Shown: positions 1 to 8,236 of the stretch, in pieces
How the letters are laid out: every line of letters starts with the position of its first letter
How positions within the stretch are numbered: position 1 is the first letter of the stretch
Source of the DNA: Sphingomonas_R arantia
GTDB lineage: Bacteria; Pseudomonadota; Alphaproteobacteria; Sphingomonadales; Sphingomonadaceae
Length of the DNA stretch: 64,000 nucleotides
Assembly (NCBI RefSeq): GCF_042682045.1
Contig: NZ_JBHUGS010000001.1
Location: forward strand, 1,054,001-1,118,000
Direction of reading: 5' to 3'
The notes under the pieces: model-generated
Told to the model about the DNA's origin: nothing
Database searches by the model: none
The model's input: the letters and a program-made list of their open reading frames with translations, nothing else
Program-made: the position numbers and the translations under genes

Positions 1-1089
1 GTGATCGCCTTTTCGATGAGCATGGTGGGGACGTTCCTGGTGCGGTCGGGCATCCTGACCAGCGTGCATGCGTTCGCGGTCGATCCGACGCGGGGCGGGT
101 TCATCCTTGCGTTGCTGGCGATCTATATCGGTGGGGCGTTGGCGCTGTTCGCGCTCCGCGTCGGGACGGTGCGCGAGGGGCAGCGGTTCGACGCGGTCAG
201 CCGGGAGGGGGCGCTGGTGGCGAACAACCTGCTGCTGTCCGCGATCCTGGGCGTGGTGCTGATCGGGACGCTGTATCCGCTGGCGGTCGAGGGGCTGACG
301 GGGGGCAAGCTGTCGGTCGGGCCGCCTTATTTCAATGCGGCGGCTGGGCCGTTGGCGCTGGTGCTGGTGGCGATGATGGGGGCGGGGCCGCTGGTGCGGT
401 GGCGGCGTGACGATGGGGTCGCGGTGCTGAAGCGGATGGCGGTGCCGATCGTGGTCGCGGTGGTGGCCTGCGTTGCGGTGTGGCTGCGTGCGCCGGGGAT
501 CCGGGTGCTGCCGCTGCTTGGGCTGACCGTGGCGGCGGGGGCGGCGGTGGCGAGCGTCGCGCCGCTGTGGAAGCGCAAGCTGTGGCGGACGCCGCTGTTC
601 ACCTACGGGATGGTCGTGGCGCATCTCGGCATCGCGGTGGCGCTTGCGGGCATGGCGTCGGAGGCGGCCTTTACGCAGGAGACGCTGGTCGCGGCGCGGC
701 CGGGGGAGACGCACCGGGTGGGGCCGTGGGCGCTGCGGTTCGACGGGGTGGAGCCGATCGCGGGCGAGAACTGGACCGCGATCGAGGGGACGCTGACGGC
801 GCGGCGCGGCGACGATGCGGGTTATGTGATGCGTCCGCAGGCGCGGGCGTTCTCCGCGCCGCCGACCGAGACGAGCGAGGCGGCGATCCGGACCGTGCTG
901 GACGGGCAGCTCTACGTCGTGCTGGGCAAGGCGGACGAGCAAGGGCGCTGGCAGTTGCGGCTGTGGTGGAAACCCTATGTGACGCTGATCTGGCTGGGTG
1001 GTGGGCTCGTGGCGCTCGGCGGTCTGCTGTCGCTGATCGGGCGGGTGCTGCGCGAGCGGCGGTCACGGATGGTGGAGCAGTACGCATGA
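1..1089 (+). CDS. ccmF: Cytochrome c maturation protein CcmF (C-terminal part)
   Basis: C-terminal 362 residues of CcmF, the membrane subunit of system I cytochrome c maturation that works in attaching heme to apocytochrome c on the periplasmic side. The visible part starts inside a conserved block (GTFLVRSG then SVHAFAVDP). It continues through several hydrophobic helices and ends with a periplasmic domain followed by a final helix introduced by WWKPYV. CcmF proteins are usually around 650 residues, so the 5' half lies outside the window and the GTG at base 1 is only the first readable codon. The stop overlaps the next start (ATGA), and four ccm genes follow with 4-base overlaps, implying translational coupling. 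Confidence 0.95.
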   Translation: MIAFSMSMVGTFLVRSGILTSVHAFAVDPTRGGFILALLAIYIGGALALFALRVGTVREGQRFDAVSREGALVANNLLLSAILGVVLIGTLYPLAVEGLTGGKLSVGPPYFNAAAGPLALVLVAMMGAGPLVRWRRDDGVAVLKRMAVPIVVAVVACVAVWLRAPGIRVLPLLGLTVAAGAAVASVAPLWKRKLWRTPLFTYGMVVAHLGIAVALAGMASEAAFTQETLVAARPGETHRVGPWALRFDGVEPIAGENWTAIEGTLTARRGDDAGYVMRPQARAFSAPPTETSEAAIRTVLDGQLYVVLGKADEQGRWQLRLWWKPYVTLIWLGGGLVALGGLLSLIGRVLRERRSRMVEQYA

Positions 1090-1616
1090 CCAAGGCGGGT
1101 GTGCGCTGGCTGTTGTGGGTGCCGTTGGTGGCGTTCCTGCTGTTCCTGGGGCTTGTCGCGGGCGGGCTGCTGCGGCCGGCGGACCGGACGATCGTGTCGC
1201 GGCTGGTGGGGCAGCCGATGCCGGCTATCGCTTTGCCGGCGGCGTCTGCGTCGCGGCCGGGGTTGAGCGCGACGGCCGGCGGCGCGCGGCTGGTGAACGT
1301 GTTCGCCAGCTGGTGCGTGCCGTGCGCGGCGGAGGCGCCGCAGCTGGCGGCGCTGGCCAAGGCGGGCGTGCCGATCGACGCAATCGCGATCCGCGACACG
1401 CGCGCGGACGTCGACCGGTTCCTGGCGCGCTACGGCAATCCCTATCGCGCGATCGGCAGCGATACGGACAGCCGGGTGCAGATGGCGCTCGGATCGTCGG
1501 GCGTGCCGGAGACGTTCGTGGTGGACGGGCGCGGCATCATCCGGGCGCAGAAAATCGGCGATATCCGACCGGAGGATGTGGCCGGGCTGGTCGCTGCGGT
1601 GCAGGCGCTGCGATGA
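1086..1616 (+). CDS. dsbE: Thiol:disulfide interchange protein DsbE/CcmG
   Basis: Membrane-anchored periplasmic thioredoxin of 176 residues that reduces apocytochrome c cysteines before heme attachment. Residues 8-28 form an N-terminal membrane anchor. The redox motif is CVPC at residues 77-80 (family form WCxPC), and the cis-proline lies in GVPETFVVD near residue 141. Length is typical for DsbE. The start was chosen because ATG 1086 overlaps the ccmF stop in an ATGA junction, and the following gene overlaps in the same way. Its position between ccmF and ccmH is the usual order in alphaproteobacteria. Confidence 0.95.
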   Translation: MTKAGVRWLLWVPLVAFLLFLGLVAGGLLRPADRTIVSRLVGQPMPAIALPAASASRPGLSATAGGARLVNVFASWCVPCAAEAPQLAALAKAGVPIDAIAIRDTRADVDRFLARYGNPYRAIGSDTDSRVQMALGSSGVPETFVVDGRGIIRAQKIGDIRPEDVAGLVAAVQALR

Positions 1617-2026
1617 GGTTTGCGATTGCCTTGGCATTGATGACGGCGCCCGTGATGGCGGCGGCGCAGTCCGGCGTGCCGCCTGCCGCATTGAGCGATA
1701 CGCAGTTGCCCGACCCGGCGGCGGAGGCGCGCGCGACGGCGTTGATGCAGACGCTGCGTTGCCTGGTGTGCCAGGGGCAGTCGATCGCCGATTCCGATGC
1801 GGATATGGCGGGCGACATGCGCGCGCTGGTCCGGCGGCGGATCGCGGCGGGCGAGCGGCCGGAGGATATCCGGGCATGGCTGGTGCAGCGTTACGGGGAC
1901 TGGGTGACGTACGACCCGCCGCTGAACGCGGTGACGTGGCCGTTGTGGGCGCTGCCGGTGCTGCTGCTGGTCGTCGGCGCGTTCGTCGCGCGTGGCAGTT
2001 TCCGGCGGCGGGGGCGCGGCGCGTGA
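1613..2026 (+). CDS. ccmH: Cytochrome c biogenesis protein CcmH (CcmL/NrfF type)
   Basis: A 137-residue protein with a signal peptide cleaved near AAAQS (about residue 19), a periplasmic three-helix domain and one C-terminal membrane helix (about residues 106-124). The hallmark LRCLVCQ places the redox pair at Cys50 and Cys53. In the family this pair reduces the apocytochrome heme-binding cysteines together with CcmG. Only the short CcmH domain is present; the TPR half found in E. coli CcmH is the next separate gene. The ATG overlaps the dsbE stop by 4 bases. Confidence 0.95.
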   Translation: MRFAIALALMTAPVMAAAQSGVPPAALSDTQLPDPAAEARATALMQTLRCLVCQGQSIADSDADMAGDMRALVRRRIAAGERPEDIRAWLVQRYGDWVTYDPPLNAVTWPLWALPVLLLVVGAFVARGSFRRRGRGA

Positions 2027-2658
2027 CGGGCTGGGTGATCCTGATCGTCCTGGCGGGGGTGGTCGGCGTTGGGCTGGCGCGGTTCGGGCGGTTTCCGCGC
2101 GGGGGTGTCGAGCTGCTCGGCGCGGTGCTGCTGCTCGCGCTGGCGGGCTATGCGTGGCAGGGGCAGCCGGGACTGGCGGGGCGGCCGACGCCGCCGCGCG
2201 CCGACGTGGCGCGGGCGAACAGCGACTATGGCAAGCTGCGCGAGACGATGTTCGAGCGGTTCACCGGCGATGCGCAGGTGCTGACCACGGCGGACGCGTT
2301 CCAGCGGCAGGGGCTGGACCTGTATGCGATCGGCGTGCTGCGCGGGGCGCTGGTGCGACGGCCGCGCAGTTCGGACCTGTGGACTGGGATGGGCAACGCG
2401 CTGGTCGCGCATGCCAACGGGCTGGTGACGCCGGCGGCGGAACTGGCGTTCGCGCGGGCGGCGAAGGCATCGCCGCTGCACCCGGGCCCGCCCTTCTTCC
2501 TGGGGCTGGCCTATGCCGGGTCGGGGCAGGTCGATCGGGCGCGGGATGCGTGGGCCGGGTTGCTTGCGCGGACGCCGGCCAATGCGCCGTGGCGGGCGGA
2601 CCTGGCGCTGCGCGTCCGGGCGGTGGATGCGTTGTTGGCGAGTGACGCGGAGCGCTGA
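2023..2658 (+). CDS. ccmI: CcmI/CycH-like TPR cytochrome c biogenesis protein
   Basis: A 211-residue protein with two N-terminal membrane helices (about residues 3-20 and 27-45) followed by TPR-like helices. The strongest repeat-like stretch runs from about residue 95 to 190 (GLDLYAIGVL, LAFARAAKAS, FFLGLAYAGS). CcmI-type TPR proteins hold apocytochrome c for delivery to CcmF/CcmH. The GTG start overlaps the ccmH stop (GTGA) and the gene closes the operon. It is shorter than typical CcmI proteins, so assignment rests on operon position and the TPR architecture more than on specific residues. Confidence 0.82.
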   Translation: MTGWVILIVLAGVVGVGLARFGRFPRGGVELLGAVLLLALAGYAWQGQPGLAGRPTPPRADVARANSDYGKLRETMFERFTGDAQVLTTADAFQRQGLDLYAIGVLRGALVRRPRSSDLWTGMGNALVAHANGLVTPAAELAFARAAKASPLHPGPPFFLGLAYAGSGQVDRARDAWAGLLARTPANAPWRADLALRVRAVDALLASDAER

Positions 2659-2778
2659 CCGTTGGCGGCGTTGCGTCAAGTCACCTGACTGGCCTTGGCC
2701 GAGGTCGTCGCATGCTCAAGCGGGACGACATCGGATCGGTCTGGAGCGCGATGATTGCAGGTCCAGCAGAGTCCGGTT

Positions 2779-2847
2779 CCGTTTGGTTGCGGGCGAGCGA
2801 TAACCCTGCGCCAGGTTCTCGACAGGCTCGAACCAAACGGGGTTGGA
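2779..2847. repeat. Family A palindromic repeat, copy 1
   Basis: Intact right arm GGTTCTCGACAGGCTCGAAC plus CAAACGGGG; the left arm CCGTTTGGTTGCGGGCGAGC is partly degenerate. Downstream of the ccm operon. Confidence 0.85.
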
Positions 2848-2912
2848 ATCGTGACCACGCAATGAACTCAGAGGAGGTCGGGTAGCGTGAGCGCGTTCGA
2901 CGGCACTTTGCG

Positions 2913-3300
2913 TCAGAAGCGGGTCGGGACACCGAGCAGGATCGTGCTCATGTCATTGTCGAGATGGTCGACGTCGATCTGGGGTCCGGCGCGCGGTCAG
3001 AACGTATCTTCCGCGCCGGTACCGACGGCGAAGCTGGACTGGGGGCGTTGTGCACCGTCGCGGTCGATGCCGGGTTCGGTGTCGGAGATCGCCTCACGCT
3101 GACCGCCATGGCCGAACGTGCCGTAAACGAGTGGCGTCGGGGGTGAGGATGTTGCCGGCCGTCAGAACGCCGCGGATGTCGTCGCGCGGTTTTTCGGAAT
3201 AGCGGGCCATGTCTAAGCGAGCGACCGGACTGGCGCCACGAACTGTAAGGTCGCGATTTTTCAGGTGTATAGGCCGGTCATGTTTCGGGGCGACAGGCAC
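2913..3300 (-). pseudogene. Remnant of an unrecognised minus-strand gene
   Basis: Read from 3300 down, a frame with GC-rich codon use passes MARYSEKPRDD and LTAGNILTPDATR. At about 3126 it shifts: removing one T restores YGTFGHGGQREAISD and continues to an in-frame TGA at 2997-2999. Beyond that stop the same frame reads QIDVDHLDNDMST and ends at a TGA at 2913-2915. One frameshift plus one internal stop, with host-like third-position GC either side, look like a decayed gene end. I do not recognise the family. Confidence 0.35.
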
Positions 3301-3358
3301 GCAGTGCTGACCGATCGCACTAGCAACTTATCGATAAGAACCGGACCCGAAACAAAAT

Positions 3359-3379
3359 CGGGGGGCAAATCGCCCCCCG
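3359..3379 (-). terminator. Rho-independent terminator of the DUF3072 gene
   Basis: An 8-bp perfect stem (CGGGGGGC / GCCCCCCG) with a 5-base loop lies about 10 bases past the DUF3072 stop codon. In the minus-strand direction it is followed by ATTTTGTTT, a T-rich tail. Confidence 0.75.
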
Positions 3380-3388
3380 GTTTCGGTT

Positions 3389-3604
3389 TTACTGGCCGCG
3401 GCCTGTCTTGGCCTGGAGCTCGTCGATCTTCTTCGAGGCGTCGGCCTTGGTGAGGCTGTCGTCAAATTCTTCGCCGGCTTCTTCGCTCAGCGTCTTGAGG
3501 TAGGACGCCTGTGCGCCGGTCATTGCCTCGTCGCCCGTGGTCCAGTCGGACGGGTCTTTTTCGGCGTTCGAGGTCGGATGGGTTTTCGGATTTTCGGTGG
3601 TCAT
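3389..3604 (-). CDS. DUF3072 domain-containing small protein
   Basis: A 71-residue soluble acidic protein. The DUF3072 signature is clear: DWTTGDEAMTGAQ, then SYLKTLSEEAGEEFD and a closing DASKKIDELQ. The second of two nearby ATGs (3604) was chosen because AGGAAGG sits about 6 bases before it, whereas it abuts the first ATG at 3610. Function of the family is unknown. A GGAAC-N16-CGTT element 30-55 bases upstream suggests control by the EcfG general stress sigma factor, and a terminator follows the gene, so it is a single-gene unit. Confidence 0.85.
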   Translation of the reverse strand: MTTENPKTHPTSNAEKDPSDWTTGDEAMTGAQASYLKTLSEEAGEEFDDSLTKADASKKIDELQAKTGRGQ

Positions 3605-3632
3605 GAGCATCCTTCCTGATGGCTGCGGGGAG

Positions 3633-3657
3633 AACGCCGATGTTCGCTTTGCGTTCC
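3633..3657 (-). promoter_or_regulatory. EcfG-type general stress promoter
   Basis: On the minus strand GGAAC (3657-3653) and CGTT (3636-3633) are separated by exactly 16 bases. This matches the alphaproteobacterial EcfG consensus GGAAC-N16/17-CGTT. It lies just upstream of the DUF3072 gene and points toward it. Confidence 0.72.
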
Positions 3658-4006
3658 GGTTCGGCCCATGTGATTTATGATTATCGCAGCGCGGTTCGGT
3701 GGGGCCGCGGATGGGTCGAACGCCGCCTCCGGCCGGTTATTTCGATAACTTGTATCAATATTGCACTCTGGTTCGGCGGGTTCGGATACTCGTTGCCATG
3801 ATTGTGCACGAAGAAGCACGGCGGTCGACGTTTCGTCGCGGAGGCGGGACGCGGCTTTTTCCAGGGGCGGGGTGCGGCAGGGTCGCTCCGGCAGGCGGCG
3901 ATAGTGGGTGCGTTGCAGCGCGGTATGGCGAGTGCTAGGGGCGGCGGGACGCTGCCTGACGGCGGCGAGGGGACCTGCACGGCATCATGCGGATTTTGGT
4001 CGGTCG
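3658..4006. other. Intergenic region upstream of kup
   Basis: About 350 bases between the DUF3072 promoter and the kup start. It contains a short AT-richer patch near 3735-3775 (GATAACTTGTATCAATATTG) that could hold a promoter, but no confident -35/-10 pair. Open frames extend upstream from kup without a ribosome binding site. Confidence 0.5.
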
Positions 4007-5944
4007 ATGAGCGTTTCCGAAACCGGCGCTGCCGAAGTGAGCGTCGGGGGCGAACCCGCGCACGGCCATGGTGAGCAGGGCATCGCGAAGCTGGCGGTCG
4101 GTGCGATCGGCATCGTGTTCGGCGATATCGGGACGAGCCCGCTCTATGCGTTCCGCGAGACGTTCGCGGGGCACCATCCGCTGACGCCGGACCGGCTGCA
4201 TGTGCTGGGCGTGCTGAGCCTGATCTTCTGGTCGATGATGCTGGTCGTCACGATCAAATATGTCAGCATCATCATGCGTGCCGACAACAAGGGCGAGGGC
4301 GGGAGCCTGGCGCTGCTGGCGCTGATCAACCGCAAGGGCGGCGGCAAGCGGCGCTGGACCAAGGGGATCGTGCTGCTCGGCGTGTTCGCGACCGCGTTGT
4401 TCTACGGCGACAGCATGATCACGCCGGCGATCTCCGTGCTGTCGGCGGTCGAGGGGCTGGCGGTGGTCGAGACCGCGTTCGCGCCGCTGGTGCTGCCGAT
4501 CGCGATCACGATCCTGGTCGGGCTGTTCTTTATTCAATCGCGCGGGACCGCGAAGGTCGGGCTGCTGTTCGGGCCGATCATGCTCGTCTATTTCACGGTG
4601 CTGGCGGGGCTCGGACTGCTGCATATCGTGCAGACGCCGACGATCTTCGAGGCGCTGAACCCGCTGCATGCCGCGCGGTTCTTCTATGCCGAGGGCGTGA
4701 CCGCGTTCCTGGCGATGGGGTCGGTCGTGCTGGCCGTGACGGGCGCGGAGGCGCTGTATGCGGACATGGGGCATTTCGGGCGCAACCCGATCCGCGTGTC
4801 CTGGATGTTCTTCGTGCTGCCGGCGCTGATGCTCAACTACCTTGGGCAGGGCGCGATGCTGCTGTCGTTGACGCCGAATGCCGCGCTGCAGGCGATCCAC
4901 AATCCGTTCTTCCTGCTGGCGCCGGACAATTTCCGTCTGCCGCTGGTGATCCTTGCGACGTTGGCGACGGTGATTGCGAGCCAGGCGGTGATTTCCGGTG
5001 CGTTTTCGGTGACGCAGCAGGCGATCCAGCTGGGCTTCATCCCGCGGCTGCGCATCGTCCACACGAGCAGCCAGGCGGCGGGGCAGATCTATATCCCGGC
5101 GATCAACTGGGCGCTGATGGTGATGGTGATCCTGCTGGTGCTGACGTTCCGGTCGTCGAGCAACCTGGCGGCGGCGTACGGCATCGCGGTGACCGGGGCG
5201 ATGCTGATCGACACCGCGCTCATCGCGATCGTGCTGTTCAGCCTGTGGAACTGGAACAAGCTGTGGGCCGGGTTCCTGGTGGCGATCTTCGCGATCATCG
5301 ATGTGGCGTATTTCGGCGCGAACCTGACCAAGGTGCCCGATGGCGGGTGGTTCCCGCTGCTGATCGGGTTCATCGCGTTCACGCTGTTGACGACATGGGC
5401 ACGCGGGCGGCAGCTGATGATCGACCGGATGCGCGAGTCGGCGATGCCGGTGCAGGTGTTCGTGAAGTCCGCGGCGAACAGTGCGACGCGCGTGGCCGGC
5501 ACCGCCGTGTTCATGACATCGAGCGCGGAGGGCGTGCCGCATGCGTTGCTCCACAACCTGAAGCACAACAAGGTGCTGCACGAGCGGGTGATCCTGCTGA
5601 CCGTCAAGATCGAGGACGTGCCCTATGTGATCACGAAGGCGCGGACGCAGATGGAGGATCTGGGGCAGGGGTTCTTCCGGCTGGTGCTGCGTTTCGGGTT
5701 CATGGAGGAACCCGACGTGCCGGGCGCGCTGAAGGATGTGGAGAGTTGCGGGAACGGGTTCCGCATGATGGACACGAGCTTCTTCCTTGCAAGGCAGACG
5801 CTGATCGCGTCGTCGCGGCCGGGGATGGCGATCTGGCGCGAGAAGTTGTTCGCGTGGATGCTGCGCAATGCGGAAAGCGCGATGGAGTTCTTCAAGCTGC
5901 CGACGAACCGCGTGGTCGAGCTGGGCAGCCAGGTCGAGATCTGA
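4007..5944 (+). CDS. kup: KUP-family potassium uptake protein
   Basis: A 645-residue inner-membrane K+ symporter of the KUP/HAK/KT family, the usual length. The N-terminal signature GIVFGDIGTSPLYAFRETF marks the first helix, followed by about 12 hydrophobic segments. A C-terminal cytoplasmic domain of roughly 150 residues contains HNLKHNKVLHERV and a late FKLPTNRVVELG. ATG 4007 was chosen because the family signature begins about 40 residues later and the upstream extension is low-complexity arginine-rich. The ribosome binding site is weak. The next gene starts 16 bases after the stop. Confidence 0.95.
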   Translation: MSVSETGAAEVSVGGEPAHGHGEQGIAKLAVGAIGIVFGDIGTSPLYAFRETFAGHHPLTPDRLHVLGVLSLIFWSMMLVVTIKYVSIIMRADNKGEGGSLALLALINRKGGGKRRWTKGIVLLGVFATALFYGDSMITPAISVLSAVEGLAVVETAFAPLVLPIAITILVGLFFIQSRGTAKVGLLFGPIMLVYFTVLAGLGLLHIVQTPTIFEALNPLHAARFFYAEGVTAFLAMGSVVLAVTGAEALYADMGHFGRNPIRVSWMFFVLPALMLNYLGQGAMLLSLTPNAALQAIHNPFFLLAPDNFRLPLVILATLATVIASQAVISGAFSVTQQAIQLGFIPRLRIVHTSSQAAGQIYIPAINWALMVMVILLVLTFRSSSNLAAAYGIAVTGAMLIDTALIAIVLFSLWNWNKLWAGFLVAIFAIIDVAYFGANLTKVPDGGWFPLLIGFIAFTLLTTWARGRQLMIDRMRESAMPVQVFVKSAANSATRVAGTAVFMTSSAEGVPHALLHNLKHNKVLHERVILLTVKIEDVPYVITKARTQMEDLGQGFFRLVLRFGFMEEPDVPGALKDVESCGNGFRMMDTSFFLARQTLIASSRPGMAIWREKLFAWMLRNAESAMEFFKLPTNRVVELGSQVEI

Positions 5945-5960
5945 TGATCGTGCGGCGGGA

Positions 5961-6539
5961 GTGCGGGGGTTGCGCGTAGCGATCCTGCTGGCCGCCGGAA
6001 GCTCGCGGCGGTTCGGGCGCGCGAACAAGCTGCTGGTGCGCACGGAGGGCCTGCGCCTGATCGACCGGACGCTGGCGATCGCGCGGTCCGCCCCCGTGGC
6101 GCGGGTGGTGGTGGTGACCGGGCCCGACCGGGCGCGGGTGATGCAGGCGGTGCGCGGGCCGCGGACGACGGTGGTCCATGCGCGCGATCATGATCGGGGG
6201 ATGGGGGCGAGCCTTGCCGCTGGACTGGCGGCGTTGCGGCCGCGTGAGCGCGAGGTGGTGGTGATGCTGGGCGACATGCCGGCGGTGTCGGGGATGCTGG
6301 CCGCGCGGTTGTGGCGGGCGTTGCGGCCGGGGGATGCGGGGGTGCGGCCGGTATGGCGCGGGCGGCCGGGGCATCCGGTGGTGCTGCGCCTGCCGCTGGC
6401 GCGGATGCCGGCGGGCGATGCGGGTGCGGGGCGGGGAATGCGGTTGCGGACCGTGGCGGGGCCGCGCGGTTGCGTGCTGGACGTCGATACGCGCGCGATG
6501 CTGGCGCGGGCCGTAACCAAGCGCGGGGTGGCGCGTTAG
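5961..6539 (+). CDS. MobA-like nucleotidyltransferase (MocA type)
   Basis: A 192-residue cytosolic protein with the nucleotidyltransferase fold seen in molybdenum-cofactor cytidylyl- and guanylyltransferases. LLAAGSSRRFGRANKLL near the N-terminus is the nucleotide-binding loop with its Lys. GDMPAVS around residue 97 carries the metal-binding Asp, and GRPGHPVVL later resembles the pterin-side motif. These features fit a MocA-type Mo-cofactor nucleotidyltransferase, but no molybdoenzyme gene is nearby, so the substrate is not established. The start is uncertain: GTG 5961 is used, while TTG 5970 has a better-spaced GGGAG. Confidence 0.75.
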   Translation: MRGLRVAILLAAGSSRRFGRANKLLVRTEGLRLIDRTLAIARSAPVARVVVVTGPDRARVMQAVRGPRTTVVHARDHDRGMGASLAAGLAALRPREREVVVMLGDMPAVSGMLAARLWRALRPGDAGVRPVWRGRPGHPVVLRLPLARMPAGDAGAGRGMRLRTVAGPRGCVLDVDTRAMLARAVTKRGVAR

Positions 6540-6562
6540 GGCCGCTCCAGCAGGAGGGCAGC

Positions 6563-7111
6563 GTGGAAGACATAGCAGGGTGGATCGCGCCGATCGCGAC
6601 GATGGTGGCGGCGATGATGACCGCGGCCAATCTGGGCACGCGGACGACGGGCTGGGGCTTCGTCGTGTTCACGGTGGGATCGATTTGCTGGATCATCGTG
6701 GCGGCGACGTCGGGGCAGGCGAACCTGCTGTGGTCGAATGGGTTCCTGACGCTGGTCAACGTCGTGGGCATCTGGCGCTGGCTGGGGCATCGCGCGCGGG
6801 TGGAGGACAGCGCCGCCGCAGCGGTCGCGCAGAGCCGCGCGGACGAGTCCGTGCCCGTGCTGTTCGCGGCGACCGCGATGCAGGGGCGGCCGGTGAGGGG
6901 GCAGGACGGGAGCGTCGTGGCGACCGCGGTGGAGGCGATGGCGGACTGCCGCGACGGGCGGATCCATTACCTGATCGTCAGTGTCGGCGGGTTGGCGGGC
7001 GTGGGCGAGACGCTGCATCACCTGCCGTGGACCGCGGTGACGGTGCATGACGATGCGCTGGCGACGGACCTGACCCCGGCGGATGCGCGCGGGCTGGCGG
7101 TGGCGGCATGA
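6563..7111 (+). CDS. PRC-barrel domain membrane protein
   Basis: A 182-residue protein with three N-terminal membrane helices (about residues 6-24, 32-51 and 56-74). A C-terminal PRC-barrel-like domain follows from about residue 95 (VLFAATAMQGRPV, HYLIVSVGGLAGVGETLHHLPW). PRC barrels occur in photosystem, ribosome-maturation and adaptor proteins; the role here is unknown. GTG 6563 has AGGAGGG 4-5 bases upstream. The stop overlaps the next gene's ATG in an ATGA junction, so the two are co-translated. Confidence 0.75.
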   Translation: MEDIAGWIAPIATMVAAMMTAANLGTRTTGWGFVVFTVGSICWIIVAATSGQANLLWSNGFLTLVNVVGIWRWLGHRARVEDSAAAAVAQSRADESVPVLFAATAMQGRPVRGQDGSVVATAVEAMADCRDGRIHYLIVSVGGLAGVGETLHHLPWTAVTVHDDALATDLTPADARGLAVAA

Positions 7112-7632
7112 CCGCGCCGCTGATCCTGTCGGCGTTGTTCGGGCCGGCGGACTTCGGGTATTTAGACGGGTTGCGGCGCGCGCATTTTCCGGCGGAGCGG
7201 AACGTGATCGCGGCGCATCTGACGATGTTCCATCACCTGCCGCCGTCGGTGGCGGACGAGCTGGAGCGGCGGGTGGCAGAGTTGTGTCGGGCGCCGGCAC
7301 CGAAGGCGGTGCTGGCCGAGCCGATCAATCTGGGGCGCGGGGTCGCGTTGCGGGTGCGGAGCCCGGAGCTTGCCGAGATGCGGGCGGAGCTGGCCGAGGC
7401 GTTCGCGACGATGCTGACGCCGCAGGACGGGCAGGGCTGGCGCGCGCATGTGACGATCCAGAACAAGGTTCGGCCGGAGGAGGCGCGGGCGTTGCTGGCG
7501 GCGTTGCAGGCGGACTGGCGCGAGCGGCCGGTGGCGATCGTCGGGCTGGCGGGGTGGTGGTACCGCGACGGGCCCTGGGAGCTGGCGTTCAAGCGGAGTT
7601 TTCGGGGGGTTGGGTGGGGGTTTGGGTGGTAA
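7108..7632 (+). CDS. 2'-5' RNA ligase / 2H phosphoesterase family protein
   Basis: A 174-residue 2H phosphoesterase-superfamily protein. The two defining His-x-Thr/Ser motifs are HLTMFHHL at residue 37 and HVTIQNKV at residue 114, spaced as in LigT/ThpR-type enzymes, which act on 2'-5' linked or cyclic phosphate RNA ends. A closing GLAGWWYRDGPWELAF strand is typical of the family. Translationally coupled to the PRC-barrel gene. The physiological substrate cannot be read from the sequence. Confidence 0.85.
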   Translation: MTAPLILSALFGPADFGYLDGLRRAHFPAERNVIAAHLTMFHHLPPSVADELERRVAELCRAPAPKAVLAEPINLGRGVALRVRSPELAEMRAELAEAFATMLTPQDGQGWRAHVTIQNKVRPEEARALLAALQADWRERPVAIVGLAGWWYRDGPWELAFKRSFRGVGWGFGW

Positions 7633-7664
7633 CGACTGACTGATAGCGTGGCGTCTGTGACCCT

Positions 7665-7688
7665 GGATCCCGGATCAAGTCCGGGACA
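7665..7688. repeat. Small palindrome after the RNA ligase-like gene
   Basis: TCCCGGA and TCCGGGA form a 7-bp perfect inverted repeat around TCAAG, embedded in GGATCCCGGATCAAGTCCGG. The same 24-base form was not seen elsewhere in this window, but it has the look of a dispersed intergenic palindrome. It may also act as a transcript end. Confidence 0.5.
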
Positions 7689-7727
7689 CCTTTGAGGGCG
7701 TTGCGCTTTGACTTGTCCGTTGCGCCT

Positions 7728-7778
7728 GTGGTGCTGTTGCCCCCACCCCAACCCCTCCCCTGAAGGAGAGGGGCTTCG
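7728..7778. repeat. Dispersed repeat family C, copy 1
   Basis: GTGGTGCTGTTG followed by a C-rich tract and CCTGAAGGAGAGGGGCTTC. A near copy lies at 63404-63457. The C-rich and G-rich arms can pair around GAA. Confidence 0.65.
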
Positions 7779-7797
7779 TTTGCCTACGCCGTCTGGC

Positions 7798-8205
7798 TCA
7801 GTCGATCTGGCCGATGCCGGTGCAGCTGAGGTCGAAGGCGGCGAGGCCGGCGTCGAGGTAGCCGGCGAGCATGGGCATTTCCATGAGCTGGTCGGCCGGG
7901 GATTCGCCGCTGCGGTCGTTGGCTTCCTCGAGCGCCTCTTCCCATTCGGTCGCGTCGTAGGTGCCGCGGCCGACCCAGGCGAGCGCCAGGACTTCGGCGA
8001 CCTGATCGTCGGCGAGGTCGTCGAGTGCGGCAGCCATCTCTTCTTCGATCACGGTGTTGGTTTCGTCTTCCATGACCGAAAATTCGTCGTCGGCGTCGAG
8101 CGGGTTCTCGTCCTCGTCGGCGGCGAGACCCGGGACCTGCGCCTCCATTTCGCGTGCGCGGATGATGAGGCGGCAGACCGTCTCGAGCGATACCGTGAGT
8201 TCCAT
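7798..8205 (-). CDS. DUF3775 domain-containing protein
   Basis: A 135-residue very acidic soluble protein. The DUF3775 form is seen in ETVCRLIIRAREMEAQ near the N-terminus and LDDLADDQVAEVLALAWVGRG in the middle. The open frame extends further upstream, but ATG 8205 is preceded by AGGAGA with 5-base spacing and starts just before the conserved part. A GGAAC-N16-CGTT element lies 32-56 bases upstream, so the gene is probably in the EcfG stress regulon. The protein's biochemical role is unknown. Confidence 0.82.
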   Translation of the reverse strand: MELTVSLETVCRLIIRAREMEAQVPGLAADEDENPLDADDEFSVMEDETNTVIEEEMAAALDDLADDQVAEVLALAWVGRGTYDATEWEEALEEANDRSGESPADQLMEMPMLAGYLDAGLAAFDLSCTGIGQID

Positions 8206-8236
8206 TGCCGTCTCCTGTGAGCCTGTTGACCCCCCG

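Larger units (their letters stand above)
2659..3388. other. Intergenic region with a repeat and a decayed gene
   Basis: About 730 bases between ccmI and the DUF3072 gene without an intact gene. It holds one family A palindromic repeat (2779-2847), an apparently decayed minus-strand reading frame (2913-3300) and the terminator of the DUF3072 gene (3359-3379). Several short open frames exist on both strands, but none has a ribosome binding site plus a recognisable product. Confidence 0.7.
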
